A stretch of DNA of 64,000 nt from Ascaphus truei. Lineage: Eukaryota > Chordata > Amphibia > Anura > Ascaphidae. A model generated the notes under the pieces. That model had not been told where the DNA came from. It searched no databases and saw nothing but the letters and a program-made list of their open reading frames with translations. The stretch spans positions 3,569,644 to 3,633,643 of the forward strand of contig CM071569.1 in assembly GCA_036426205.1 (NCBI GenBank), read 5' to 3'. The position numbers and the translations under genes were made by a program. How positions within the stretch are numbered: position 1 is the first letter of the stretch; each line of letters begins with the position of its first letter. Positions 46,608 through 58,063 of this stretch are shown piece after piece.

Positions 46608-46755
46608 TGGGGTTTTTGTTTGCCTTCCTCTGGATCAAAATACTGTAGGTGAGGATACAGGATAAAGTATCTGTCTAAAGTTAGCATAGGTTGGACTTTA
46701 TGGACGTATGTCTCTTCAACCTCATCTACTATATAACTGTGTAACTATGTAACTG
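46608..46755 (+). mobile_element. CR1 LINE 3' end fragment
   Basis: Matches 27648-27790 in order: TTTTTGTTTGCCTTCCTCT, GATAAAGTATCTGT, TAGCATAGGTTG, TTCAACCTCATCTACTAT and the ATGTAACT end repeats. Confidence 0.93.
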
Positions 46756-46976
46756 TCTGCCATGTTTGAGGTGGGTGTTCCATGACGTGTTGCCTACGTC
46801 ACAGTGGCTGTTGGGGTGTAGATGTGCGGTAACCTTGCCAGTGGGGCTCTATATTGCAGATAACCCCTAAAGCCTTGTGGTGACTGGGGGTAGCGAGTCG
46901 GCGTGATTCCCTGGGCCCAGTATCGCTTAACGGCCGGGCCATAGGGCGCCCGGCTTGGTGGGTGTGCGGGCCGTGG
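46756..46976. other. Unassigned GC-rich segment
   Basis: Between two LINE ends. No tRNA, 5S or gene structure recognised. Confidence 0.4.
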
Positions 46977-47270
46977 TTGTATTGTATTGTATGTCTTTAT
47001 TTATATAGCGTCAAAAGTGTACTCACAAAGAATACAGTACAGGGAATTAAAATGATACAATAAGTGCAGCAAAATCAGACAATAGGAAAGGAAATCCCTG
47101 CCCGGAAGAGCTTACAATCTAAGAGGTATGGTGGGAGACTTGCAAAGACAGCAGGTGAGGGAATAAGTGCTGTAGATGGCAGTGCTTGGTCACAATGGGT
47201 GGTAGGAGTGGCTGAGTGTGGCACAGTAACCATGAGTGCAGGCTGTTGGGATGCTTAACTTGTGGGGTGA
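46977..47270 (-). mobile_element. L2 LINE 3' end fragment
   Basis: Starts TTGTATTGTATTGTATGTC and TTTATTTATATAGCG as at 4690, then CCTGCCCGGAAGAGCTTACA (compare CCTGCTCCGAGGAGCTTACA near 4832). The similarity fades after about 47140. Confidence 0.8.
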
Positions 47271-48480
47271 GTTTTAAGGTTAGTCAGTATTAAATCAGAA
47301 GGTTAACACCATTTACAGGGGAAGGGATGGCAGGCTGCATGGGTAATATCAGGTGTGTGTCTTGGTTCAGGCTTAGGGTAGATCCCCAGCAGCAGGAAGG
47401 AGTAGATAGAGAGTTTTAATAGAGGATTTGTGTGGGTGCTTTTTATTGAGGGGTAAAGAAGTTGTTGGGAGAGAGGTGTATAAATAATGGTGCAGTGGGG
47501 AGTGGGGAAATTGGAGAGAACAGAGACGTTCACAAAGTAGTGAGGAAACAGTAAGCAAAAAAAGCAATAGAGTGAGCATGGTGAGATGCAGGAGGAGACA
47601 GTCCAGGTATTGGAGGATAGGAAGAGTACAAAGAATCATAGCATTTAGAAAATCAAGTTCTCACAGCTGCAGAGTTGTTGTGGTGCAGAGTCCAGCTTTT
47701 CCTCCAATCTTCACCTCCAATTTCAACTCCAAAATTAACTCCAGACACTTTAAGATGTTACAAACAGCCATATGGCTCACAGCCAAAAGAGCCTGCCTTA
47801 TATAGGTAAACACATTCAATTGACTAACAATTAAGGGAGGGTTCTGCCTATTCAGCTCACACCTGTAAGATGTTAATTTGATTAAAGTTCCTTCAGTTGT
47901 TAGATAGAAACCAGACCAGTCATACAATGTTACACTTTAAGATGTTACACAGCCATATGGTTGGTGTGCCATCGGCCTTTACCCGGGGGGGTGGAGCACG
48001 CTCGCAGGGTTGGTACTTACCAGGGTTTATTTGTGTAAAGAAAGCCGAGGCCTTTGTACCTCCTGACCTTTGTTGTGGGTTTATTTATTTATATGTGGGT
48101 TGGGGGAGGGAAGGGGGGTTCCTCGCAGTCTCCAAGGTCAAGCAAAGTCTGCACAATGGAATTCTTAAAGGCGATGCAGTCTTTCTAAAGTATGTTTAGT
48201 AATAATATAGTAATAATAAGGTTTATTCCTCTTTTACCTTTCTGGAGTCAAGAAACAACTACAGTATCTTTGGCGACAATGTAATATGCCGTAAAGCCAC
48301 CTACCCTTGCAGGCGAAGATTTCATTCCAATTGTTCTGGGAAGTGACTTCATAGCAACAATATATTGAATAAGGTCCATAGAGGCAGTCTCACATAGGAA
48401 AAATAATATAAAAAGCAACTTATCAATGTGTACAGATGTTGCATGCCTTATGTTCCCAAGGAAAACACACTTGCGGTAGT
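47271..48480. other. Unassigned, with a 30-bp direct repeat
   Basis: ACTTTAAGATGTTACA and ACAGCCATATGG occur together at about 47746 and 47934. No gene recognised. Confidence 0.4.
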
Positions 48481-48489
48481 TGCTGCTAT

Positions 48490-48848
48490 TAGAGACGGGC
48501 GAATCCACTCGAATCCGTTTCCCGGATCTTTACGCATTTTCCCCCCCAAAATCCGTTTTGCGGTGTCAAATCCGCAAGCAGATTTAGTCTGTTTCAATTC
48601 GTGCGGATTCATCAAAAAACGCCATTGGATACAACCCGCGGACAGATTTGTAGAATGGAATCCGTAGATTCAGCGATCTGTTGGCAGATTCTATCAATTC
48701 GGCCACAGGCTGCGGGAATCCGCGGAGTGTATTGGCAATAATAAAAAATCAGCAAAATGCGGATCGCCCTTTTTGAGATTGATCCGCTGAAATCCGCGGA
48801 CCAAAGGAACCGGCCGATCAGCTGCGGGTCCAAATTTGCCCATCTCCA
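48490..48848. mobile_element. hAT MITE with 8-bp target duplication
   Basis: 359 bp. Ends TAGAGACGGGC and the inverse TGGAGATGGGC. Flanks GCTGCTAT at 48482-48489 and 48849-48856. The inside is rich in AATCCGC and GCGGATT words in both senses. No coding. Confidence 0.93.
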
Positions 48849-48907
48849 GCTGCTATGTAGGTCTATGTGAAATATCTACATTTAACCCATTAACATGTAT
48901 GTATATA

Positions 48908-49863
48908 TGTATGTATGGCTTTATTTATATAGCGCCACTAATGTACATAGTGCGTCACAGCAGTAATACACGTGACAATCATATAAGTAACAAATAATAC
49001 AAATAACACATGTAGTCAGGTACCCCCATGGCTACTAATCCTCTGCCTAACACGCAAGTCCTGGTGCCAGCGCAGGCAGTGTTGGGGTTAAATCTACCCG
49101 TACTTGCTACAGTAAACAACTTCCTCGAGTGACAGGGGGTGGGCCTAAGGCCTGGGTACTGCCCTATCAGGGGATCAGACCTAGGACCCTCCCCTGGGTA
49201 GAAAAGGGGATGCAGCCTAAATTCTAGTCTGTTCAGCGCAGAGTTGGAAATGTGGAGCCAGGGCTCTGGTGTACCTTCCTCCCCCTCCCTCAGGGGAGTT
49301 GGATCAGCTACCCCATATTCCACCAGGGAGTGTGGGAGTCAGGGATAAACCTTTGGGGCCTCAAGCCCTGGGGGTTGAGTCCAGGGACAAAGAGAGCAGA
49401 AAGCTGCAAGGTGATCTGCTGGGTTATGTAGGGTTCAGTGGAACGGAGTCTCTCTTTCTGAGAGAGTGTGCTGTGATGTGTTGCTGTGTACTGCTGTGAG
49501 GAAATAAACACCAAGTTGCTGTTATATACTCCTGCCTGAGGTTGCAGTATCTTCAGGGAAGGAGTGAATGTTTTCCATAGGGGACTGCACCTACCGTATT
49601 CCTATAGGCCCTGTGGGAATGGAGGCACTATACCAGTGAGAAAGAACCACCCAGCACTGAAAGCCTGTCCTGTTAATCCCCAAACAACACCAGCGGATGC
49701 TCACGGTCTTCCTGTGAACCAACAGGTAGCACCATCACCAGGTAATCACAGTTATTCGCCCTTAGTGTGGGGGAACATGGGTTACACACATAATGGGAAG
49801 AAATGCTTCAGACAAAATGAACATTTAAGAAAAGGAGTCCCTGCTCTGATGAGCTTACAACAT
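48908..49863 (-). mobile_element. L2 LINE 3' end, split by an LTR
   Basis: 48908-49010 and 49787-49863 together match 4700-4860: TTTATTTATATAGCGCCACT, CACAGCAGTAATACA, then AGGAGTCCCTGCTCTGATG and AGCTTACA. They join exactly when 49011-49786 and one CACA are removed. Confidence 0.92.
49011..49786 (+). mobile_element. Solo LTR, family A, CACA duplication
   Basis: 776 bp from TGTAGTCAGG to GGGTTACA. CACA flanks it at 49007-49010 and 49787-49790. Shares with 42890: CAGTGTTGGGGTTAA (49077), GGGTAGAAAAGG in the TATA position (49195), AATAAACACC (49503) and TACTCCTGCCTGAG. No internal genes. Confidence 0.94.
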
Positions 49864-49926
49864 ACCAATACAACTAGTTCACGTCGGTCCTGCAGCAGGA
49901 GGAATTTTCCCTTTTGTCACTAGAAG

Positions 49927-51130
49927 CAGGGCAGCTGACAGGGGGGCCTGCAGGGGGCCCGGGGCATACGGCGCTGCAACTTGGGCCCGACCCCTGACAA
50001 GGCTCTCCCTCCGCTGCAGGCCTCCCTCTCACTTTGTCCCACGCCGAGCTTCTGACGCTGGTACGCAATGGGCCTCTCTGACATCAGCGCGCCGGAAGTA
50101 AACTGGGCCTCAGCTTCCAGTGCATGCCGGCATGAGAGGGAGTCCCAGCGCATGCAGATTTCTGAAGCTTGGAATGGGACAGAGTGAGGGATAGGCCTGC
50201 TGCTGAGGGAGAGCCGGGGCCTGGCCGCGAGAGGACTGGCAGCCGGGTCTGGCCAACTTGCAGCACCAGCCGGAAGGCCCCCCACAGCCACCGCCTGGCC
50301 AGACCATCCCCAAGGTAAGTCTATATTTGTATATGTATTGGGGGGGTATTTTTTATATGTTTTGGGGGTGGTTTTTTTTAATATGTATTGGGAGGTGTGT
50401 TTTTATATGTATTTGGGGGATGAGTGAGAGTGGGGTAAATGACGGAAGGTGGGGTCGAGTGAGAGGAGAGAGGGGGTGAGGGAGTGAGTGAAGAAAAGAG
50501 GGAATAAGAGTGAGACGCAGAGGAGAGAAATACATGCGAGACAGGAGGGGGAGGAGTGAGAGGGGGTGTGAGTGAGGAAGAGGGAGTGGGACGGAGGGTA
50601 TAGAAATACATACGAAGATGGGGGAAATAGAGGGGGCTCGTGAGGATTGAAATGGGAGAGGGCTCGCAATGCCGCTGACACAGGGGTGCGGGCCCAGATC
50701 TAAGGCCCGGGCCATAGAGGGGTGGGGAGAGCGGAGGCGCGCTAACGCTGAGGCTCGCCTGCTTCAGTCAGCGCGATTGCACGGACTTGCTTGCGAGCCA
50801 GCGTGCGCGAAGGGAGCCGGGGGGAGGTGGTTGAGGCGGGGCAGTGACGTCGCTGGGCCAATCGCCCGCGACGCACTGACGTCAATGTCGTTGATGCTGC
50901 TGTGCTGTGATTGGAGGTTTTCAGCCGACAGCGCGCTGAAAAACAGCTTGGCGCTCGGCTGAAACCTCCAACTCATCAGCACGCCTGCGGACGCTCGTGT
51001 TAGCCCCCTCTCAAGGCATCCTCATTGAGGATGCAGGGGCTCAGCACGGAGCGTCCGCACGCCTCAGCACGGCCTGTCCGTCTATGGACTCGGCCTAACT
51101 CTAGTCCTGGGAAATCTGTCTTCGGCCCTG
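49927..51130. mobile_element. hAT-type non-autonomous element with 8-bp duplication
   Basis: 1,204 bp. Starts CAGGGCAGCTGAC and ends GTCTTCGGCCCTG. Flanks ACTAGAAG at 49919-49926 and 51131-51138. GC-rich ends enclose a 230-bp purine strand (GA-rich, about 50406-50640). A related copy is inverted at 60027-60532. No transposase frame. Confidence 0.93.
50406..50640. repeat. Purine-rich (GA/GT) tract
   Basis: Almost only A and G with scattered T on the plus strand: GAGTGAGAGTGGGG, GAGAGGAGAGAGGGGG, GAGTGAGTGAAGAAAAGAGG. Confidence 0.9.
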
Positions 51131-51138
51131 ACTAGAAG

Positions 51139-51764
51139 TAACAATATAGAAGTACTGTACTGTACAATAACTTGCATTGCTAAAAGGGTTGAATCTGCTG
51201 CTCTCCCTCTTCTGTTCCAGTTATGAATCTCAGTGTACCTCAGTCTATCTTGCACTTCATGTTATAATGAAGCAGATGTGGTTTACTCCTCAAGAGAAAA
51301 CACCTGATCTATTTTATATCAGAAGTCATTCTATAATTATGCTCCTGTGCACTGGTTCTCAAACCTTTCATCTGGGTCTTCAGAGAGACCAGGTTTTTGG
51401 ATGTCAGCCAATCGCCTATTAATATGCAAATTAAGTGCATTCACCTGTGTGTAAATGTGTTACTTACTAAGATTCCTAAAACCTGGTGTGACTGGTGACA
51501 CTATTACATATTTAGCATTTTTGAGGCTATAGAGTGTGTCAAACCTTTAATATTACTTTTTTACATAGAGTGTACTTGGCGCGCTGCAGATATACATATA
51601 TAATATACTTAAAGGATAATCCACAGTCTTCCCAAGCGAATGCTCAGCATTTGTAACCCCGTTCAGGGGTGGGTTTATCAGTACCATATTGCAAAGCCTT
51701 CCAACCTTAAAATGGTTAAGAAAAAGTTTACAGTAGATCCACAATCTCATCAACACACCAAACC
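51139..51764. other. No recognised feature
   Basis: Nothing recognised. Confidence 0.45.
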
Positions 51765-52203
51765 TGCTGCCTAGGGGTCATCTGTGACTCTCCACTCTCC
51801 AGCATTCCTCATATTCAAACCCTCACTAAATCCTGCCGCTCCCATCTAAAATATTGCTTGGAAATGCCCTTTTCTCACTCATGAGTCATGAGGCAACGAA
51901 AATCCTAATTCACTCACTTATCCTATCCAGCCTTGACTACTTCAACCCTTTGCTACAGTATTTGGCATTCCCCTGCCTGTCCCAAACTCCAATCCATCCG
52001 CACTATGGGGAGCCACGTTACCTTTTGTTTCAACGTTGCCCTGTCTTCCCTGTAGAGTGTAAGCTCTGAGGATCACGGTCCTCATTACCTCCTGTATCTT
52101 TTTGCGCGTGTATGTCATTCTGTTTATGTAATATTCATAACTCTGTACTAACGTATCGTGTTGCAGAATAGGTTGGCTCTTTACAAATAAACAATAATAA
52201 TAA
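51765..52203 (+). mobile_element. L2 LINE fragment, plus strand
   Basis: Decayed end of ORF2 (a GVICDS stretch, KSCRSHLKYC, then a LDYFNPL-like stretch) is followed by the L2 3' region with GAGTGTAAGCTCTGAGGATC and an AATAATAAT end. Confidence 0.75.
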
Positions 52204-52734
52204 TCCAGATATTTATTATTTCCCTTAAGAAGAAGCTCTAACTAGAAGTACTAAAGCAGCAATCCCTTAATTTTCTCTTTTCCTGAACACACCAGTTCTT
52301 TGGAGCTGAATGTCTTTACTTCTAGCCATTGGGCTCTCCAGAATACCTTTTTATTTGCCTCTTTATTTTCATACCAATATGACTGTTGTTGGATCAGCCT
52401 CGTCTTGTTGAGCCCGTAGAAGCCATCTCTGCGTTTGCTTACTGCTGTGTTTTGTCAGCCATCTGGAATGCTAATGCCATGGAGGATAAAAGGACTCTGA
52501 AATCACAGCTGCATTCAATCTGAACCCCTTCAGTCTACATCTGCGTCGCCCCAAAAGCGCACAGCTGAAGGGCAGCCAAAGGGTGTGAGCCATTTGCTGC
52601 CGTTCGCTGATGTTTGTTGGTGTTAAAATTGCTGTATTTCAATCTGAAACTCACAAGCCCTTTATCCCCTGCACCCAATTTTCCAACTCTTACTGTCCAT
52701 GAAATGTCTGAGAATTTATTGTAAAACCCTGTTC
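52204..52734. other. No recognised feature
   Basis: Nothing recognised. Confidence 0.45.
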
Positions 52735-52850
52735 ATCTAATGTACCCATGTATTGTTATAACTCTATGCCCAGGACATACTTGAAAACAAGCGGTAACTC
52801 TCAATGTATTACTTCCTGGTAAAATTTTATAAATAAATAAATTGGGATTA
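52735..52850 (+). mobile_element. L2-related SINE or LINE tail
   Basis: TAACTCTATGCCCAGGACAT, GGTAACTCTCAATGTATTAC, TTCCTGGTAAAATTTTATAA, then AATAAATAAAT. An inverted partner is at 37601-37684. Confidence 0.85.
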
Positions 52851-53997
52851 TGAATTTTTAATGGATGACCCAATAGGCTCTTGGATTTTATTTTAGGGGT
52901 AGGAGGTATTAGAGTTTTTTGGGTGCTGAAAATGTCTTGCTTTAGTTATAGAAACCCTTTCCGGTCCAGAATGGCAGAATGTGGAATCAATGCGGCTTTT
53001 AAAAGTCATCTCCTTACTTGCATTGATTGAACGTTTGTGAGCTCGTTAGCTCAAAAGCATTGATGGAATGTAGACTCTGCTGATTGAGCCAAGTCGTGTA
53101 TGAGTTTCCATAGATGCAAGCATGAACATTAGCAATAACATACCCCATTAACTATATCATTAATTGCATTGCTATGAATCATTATCGACAAGTGGAAATG
53201 TATACGGGGTTGAAACATTAACATTTACTGGAGATGCTGGAGATGTAAATATAAAATAACTGATGGACCAGTGGGATAATTGATAGTGTTGACAGTTAGC
53301 TTGATGCATAGACACACTGACTACATCTGCACAAATATAGACTTCATTCAACCGCAGGAAAATTAGGAATCAAATAAACATTGATTTTTTTTTTCATCTT
53401 GAAAGTATAAAGTAATTATCCAGTATATTCTTGTTTTTTGAGTGTGTGGTTATCCTGCTCCTGCTCATACTAAGAGAGGTCCAGGACAAACGTCTATGAC
53501 CAAATCATCGCCGGCGTTTAGCTGCCACTCAACTCGCCGTAGTGACATCTCTCCGCCGGCCGCTCTACAGCCAAGGTAAACTCCTAACCTTACCCTCACC
53601 CGAAAAAACCCACAATAATGCAGATACCACGTAATCGGTACCTGTGCTGTCCTGCAAATCTTCTGGACGAATTACCTGTCTGTGAGTAGGTTTTACTGGC
53701 TCTGCACTTCTGTAACCCGGGCTGTGCTGAAAAGCTGTGTAATGCGGCAGGCATAAGCTTATAGGGGTCCATGTTAAAATGGATAAGAAGTAACTTGACA
53801 CAGTGCTCATTTGCATGTCATTACCCAGAATTCCTGGCTGCAGTTTGAAACACTGTTTACTAAGCGATAAGGGTGAAAGATAGGCTTGAATAAAGGTGAG
53901 TTTGTGTACACGTACTCAGCTGCGTGTACTGGGGCGCTAGGCGTGGGTCCACTGATAATTTGCTAATTGATTATATACTCTCATATATGTATGATGT
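52851..53997. other. No recognised feature
   Basis: AT-rich with a poly-T run near 53380. Nothing recognised. Confidence 0.45.
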
Positions 53998-54019
53998 TAA
54001 TAATAATAATAATAATAAT
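53998..54019. repeat. (TAA)n microsatellite
   Basis: Seven TAA units. Confidence 0.95.
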
Positions 54020-54881
54020 GCATTAATAAAATAGCTAGTACATTCCTATAAAACACAAACCCAGTAAACGTAATTTTGAATAGACGTGAATAATAGCATA
54101 AAATTAATAACAAATAATTAATATGCCAAAAAATGCAATTGAAAATATGCAAAAAAACACTGTTAGAAGTGTCCCTGTAGGTGCAGACTTGCAGCAAACA
54201 CACAGATAGACTAAAAGTAACACCCCCTCATGAGCACACAATTATGTCCTATGAAACTCGTGTTACAAATAAGGGGATAGAATGTGTAACTAAATAGCAT
54301 CCTCTTGAGTGAATCTTGTATTTTTGAAGGGTTGTTAACCAATGCAGCCCCAGATGTCAGGATACCTCTCCTCTTCAATAGAACCTCAAAAACAGAAAAA
54401 ATAGAGGGCGCAAACAATGTAAAATATCTTTATATAAATGTATTCAATCAACAATAATAATAAATAAATAAAAGTGTATTGCCTTATAGCATAAGCCTCC
54501 GTTCTCCTCTCTCCTGTATGGATGATCAGCTGAAAGTTCTGTGGTCTAGAGTCCGTGTCCAATAACGCTGGACACCTCCCATGTCTAATCATAATGAACA
54601 TATTTTGAATTCCTTTTTTGAAAATACGGAAGTATATTTTTCTTCCATACTTGCACTGGAAAATCACAAAATGCAAACTTGTGTAAAGTAAAACAAAATG
54701 TGCTTAAATATGACAATAAAACATAACAACAATGCAAAAAATAAAGTGACAATTAAAAACCACTTCAGATCCAATTAGAGGTCAGTGAGACAACACCCCT
54801 AGCTCACTCTCTGATTGGACAGTTTTCAATTAGTGTGCACATATACTGTATATCAGCTAAGGGCAGATTAGAATCATCCAC

Positions 54882-54929
54882 AACCCCTGAGGAAGCCAAA
54901 CTGGAAAGTAGGTGAAACGCATAGGGGTT
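54882..54929 (+). ncRNA. Hammerhead-ribozyme-like motif
   Basis: Arm AACCCC (54882-54887), box CTGAGGA, AGCC, a loop, GGT, GAAA (54914-54917), CGCATA, arm GGGGTT (54924-54929) that pairs perfectly with the first arm. CGCATA replaces CGCGTA, and stem II is weak. Confidence 0.5.
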
Positions 54930-55557
54930 TTCGCACTCTAAAGACTCCATAGCTGGTGTAGAAGAGTCCAGTCCCTCGTGAGCCACTGTACCCTGGTGCG
55001 CGCGCATACGCGGAAGTGCTGACGGTCGCCATTGAACAAACGTGGATCGCAGTATCCTGGCGGGAAGCGGGGACTTACACCGTGACTCTTTCGGTTCCAG
55101 AGGCAGTCCCAGAGTGGCGAGAGTGTGCCCTTAAAGCACTCATTGTGATTTACTTTTCGGGAGAATGTGAGTGTGTCCATCCCCCTTGAATGTAATCATT
55201 TGTGCATTAAAACTATATTGTGCTATGTACTCCACTTTGTTTTTTAAGAGTGTGTATGGGAAATGATCCCAATCCTCAGGGCTCAGCTGTGTGTGGAAAT
55301 GACTTGATTGAAGTCTCAATTAAACATATGTCTGGTCATATGAGCATATATTACGCTGTGTGAGGCTCTATATATTATAATACAAGTAGGTGTACAGGTA
55401 TAACTGGAGACAATACACAGAACTCTATATATACCATAAAGGCACTGTCTACATCCCCAGAAAACCAAAGTACATACCCAGTGTTTGATGGAGCCTCAGT
55501 GGAACAGCTGCTCAGACTCAGAAGTGTGCGTGCGTCACGCCTGCATCTCAGGTAAGT

Positions 55558-55867
55558 TGAAGGTGGTCCCGTGGGGTCCGACGGCGGAGCACTGCTGTTT
55601 GAAGAAAGTTCGGGGCTGCACCAGTTCCAGTTAAAAAATCGATTTATTGAGTGGTCATCTGAAGTGTACAGCAAGCACTCTGACGGTTTCAGGACAGTTG
55701 TCCCTTTATCAAAGAGTGAAAGGACAACTGTCCTGAAACGCGTCAGAGTGCTTGCTTGACACTTCAGATGACACTCAATAAATCGATTTTTAACTGGAAC
55801 TGGTGTGCAGCCCCGAATTTCTTCAAACAGCAGTGCTCCGCCGTCGGACCCCACGGGACCACCTTCA
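55558..55867. repeat. 310-bp near-perfect palindrome with ribozyme-like core
   Basis: The left arm from TGAAGGTGGTCCCG is mirrored to the right end at GGGACCACCTTCA. The centre is near 55712. Right of centre, GGACAACTGTCC, TGAAACGCGTCAG (55722-55746) repeat the motif's stem and GAAACGCGT. The arms differ at a few positions, such as CGCG in one against CC in the other. Confidence 0.92.
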
Positions 55868-56180
55868 CATTGTTTTTTAAGAGAGAGTCACGTGTGATCA
55901 GACCATCTTTATGCAGACATATGTGAGTGATTTGTTCACTTAACCACTTTCACACCACTTTCACTGGGTCAATCTTAGTATAAGTTCATTGTGTGCCAGC
56001 ACTCTATTGCGCTTTATTTTTTCCACTAACGATCATCCATACAGAACAGAGGAGAACGGAGACTTATGCTATAAGGCAATATACTTTTATTTATTTATTA
56101 TTTTTTGTGTGAGTGCACAGTTTCATACAATTATTTGTTGATTGAAAACATTTACATAAAGATATTTTACATTGCTTGCA

Positions 56181-56628
56181 CCCTTTTTTTTTCAATTTTT
56201 GCAGACAAGTCTGAGACATGCAAATGCACCACTTGTGGTATTTTTGTTTAATATTGAAAAAAAAAATAAACAGGAAAAAAAATAAACAGGAATGTGCTAC
56301 TAAGTCAGCATAATAAAGCATGTAGAATATTTACAATAAGTATACAATCATAAAACAATTTAAAAAATAAGATGAGCAAAACCTAAAGATGGGAAGTTTA
56401 TCTGGTATTATGATACCTGGCGTCAAATATACTGTCATACACAAACTGTTAGCCAGACATGGTGGATTTTGTTAACGCAAATACAAGTGTAACAGGGTAC
56501 GTCTCTTTATACCTGTCTTTCCCCCTGTTATGTAAGTCCCTGCTAGCTGCAGGCTTTAACAGGTTAAATCTGTGGTATTTTGACCCCCCTTGTGCTCCTC
56601 TCTGATGGACAGGGGTAAGGTGGTGACT
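56181..56628. other. No recognised feature
   Basis: AT-rich. A 15-bp direct repeat GGAAAAAAAATAAAC-like near 56260-56290. Confidence 0.4.
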
Positions 56629-56673
56629 CATGGTCTGTATAAGCCTATCAGGGATAGGCATAGACCATGAGCC
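56629..56673. repeat. 45-nt hairpin
   Basis: CTCATGGTCT and AGACCATGAG pair, then GCCTATC and GATAGGC pair around a 2-nt loop. Only the middle bases mismatch. Confidence 0.85.
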
Positions 56674-57981
56674 TGTTTGTTATTATGCATTTTTATGCAA
56701 TTAACTCAATATGGTTATTTTTCTTTTTAAATGAAATACATATACAATACAACATAACACAGAAACAAGGGAGGGTGGGGTGATATCAGAACAGGAGCTG
56801 GAAAAGAGGGCGACTACCCCTCTGGCCCTGCATATATGGGCAGTGAGAGCCTGCTCCCCCAGCCAAAAAAAGTGAACTCCCCCACACGTCAATCCGAGAG
56901 AAGAGCTAAGGTGCCCCCCAGGTCATGGCACCCCTGTGCTTAAGGCTGTGGGGCTCACTTGATAATCTGTTTATCATATAACTCCTTCTATTGACACTCC
57001 CCAAATCACAAGCTGGTACACACGTCACAAAATGTGGATCAAAGCTCTTGATACATTGATGCAAAAAAATCATAGAATGAAAATGATGCCATTTGCATCA
57101 GTATATCTATTTAACCCTTTGGGTACTCAAGGATTTAGCTACTATGCAGAGAGTCTGGCACTCCCGGAGCCCCATGACGTACTGGAGAACATCAGCTCAG
57201 AATCTAATTGTTCGTTCTTGGGGAGGAGGTTGCATTCTGCTCTGCTGTGGCGCACGACCCTCATCAGTGATACATCGCTCTGGTGCCAATTGGGAACCGG
57301 AGCTGATTCATTCTATTTTCGCCCAAACCCATCCTCCACCCCGTTCCTAAGATTCATAGATGTGCAGAACTATCCAAAATGCTGTTGCAACATTTTTTAT
57401 GTTTCCCCCGAAGATTCGATTTCTGGCAAAAGGTTTTTTGCTGCCTTTTAGAGTACTTAACAATTCTCAGAAATCACACATTTTCATCATCGATTCACTG
57501 TTTCTTCAACAAATCACAACTCACTGACTGTCCACAAGGGAGGGAGGGACGGAGAGACAGAGAGAGGGAGCGCAGGAGAGCAGGACAGAGAGAGGGAGCG
57601 CATTAAGCACAATATAAATGCTTGCAAACACTCAGTTATTCGCAATTTTGTTGGGGACTCAAAGGCACATTGTGCCCATCTCTGCCTACTGGTGCAGTAA
57701 CTGATTTTCTTGCTCCCTGGAGGGAAATGAAAATGACACCCAAATCACACATGTCCTGCGGGGCATTTATTTTGCCATCCTATTGGGTGCCTATTTAAAT
57801 CTTCAGCAAGAACACCAGTAACTTCCCCGGTAAGTATCTATCAAACCAGGGGTTCCTTGGAGCTGAAAATAATGCAGACCAGCTGCGGATGACCCTCCGG
57901 TTCCAATCATGTAACAAACAAAACATAGTACCGTAAAAAGGTGCATACGTGGTAATGTTTTACATTTATGGCAACCTAAAA
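56674..57981. other. No supported feature
   Basis: The 139-codon frame 57032-57451 has no known domain and looks like chance within repeat-like DNA. A GA-rich run lies at 57538-57600. Confidence 0.4.
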
Positions 57982-58063
57982 TGATTGAGCCACCTGTGCT
58001 GAAGCAGGGATATCCGTAAAACCTGACCTGTTTGTGACCCTTGAGAACCGGAGTTGGCCACTG
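57982..58063. mobile_element. hAT palindromic MITE, right half
   Basis: TGATTGAGCCACCTGTGCTG and CCGGAGTTGGCCACTG match the right half of 6698-6868. Confidence 0.85.

Larger units (their letters stand above)
54407..56180. mobile_element. PLE-derived block bounded by inverted repeats
   Basis: 54407-54527 is repeated inverted at 56031-56180 (CAATGTAAAATATCTTTATA against TAAAGATATTTTACATTG; CTTATAGCATAAGCCTCCGT against the mirror near 56060). The second arm has an extra stretch near 56103-56130. Inside lie a ribozyme-like motif at 54882-54929 with its tail, and a 310-bp palindrome at 55558-55867 with another. Confidence 0.8.

Noticed and set aside
46756..46976. Possible tRNA- or 5S-derived SINE head next to an L2 tail
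   Set aside because: No convincing A and B boxes or cloverleaf could be drawn.
49920..50291. 123-codon minus-strand frame
   Set aside because: GC-rich end of a hAT element; no transposase motif.
50353..50715. Three overlapping Ser/Pro/Leu-rich frames
   Set aside because: Translations of a purine tract, not a protein.
57032..57451. 139-codon open frame
   Set aside because: No recognisable domain, no splice or promoter signal, and it overlaps another frame of similar quality.
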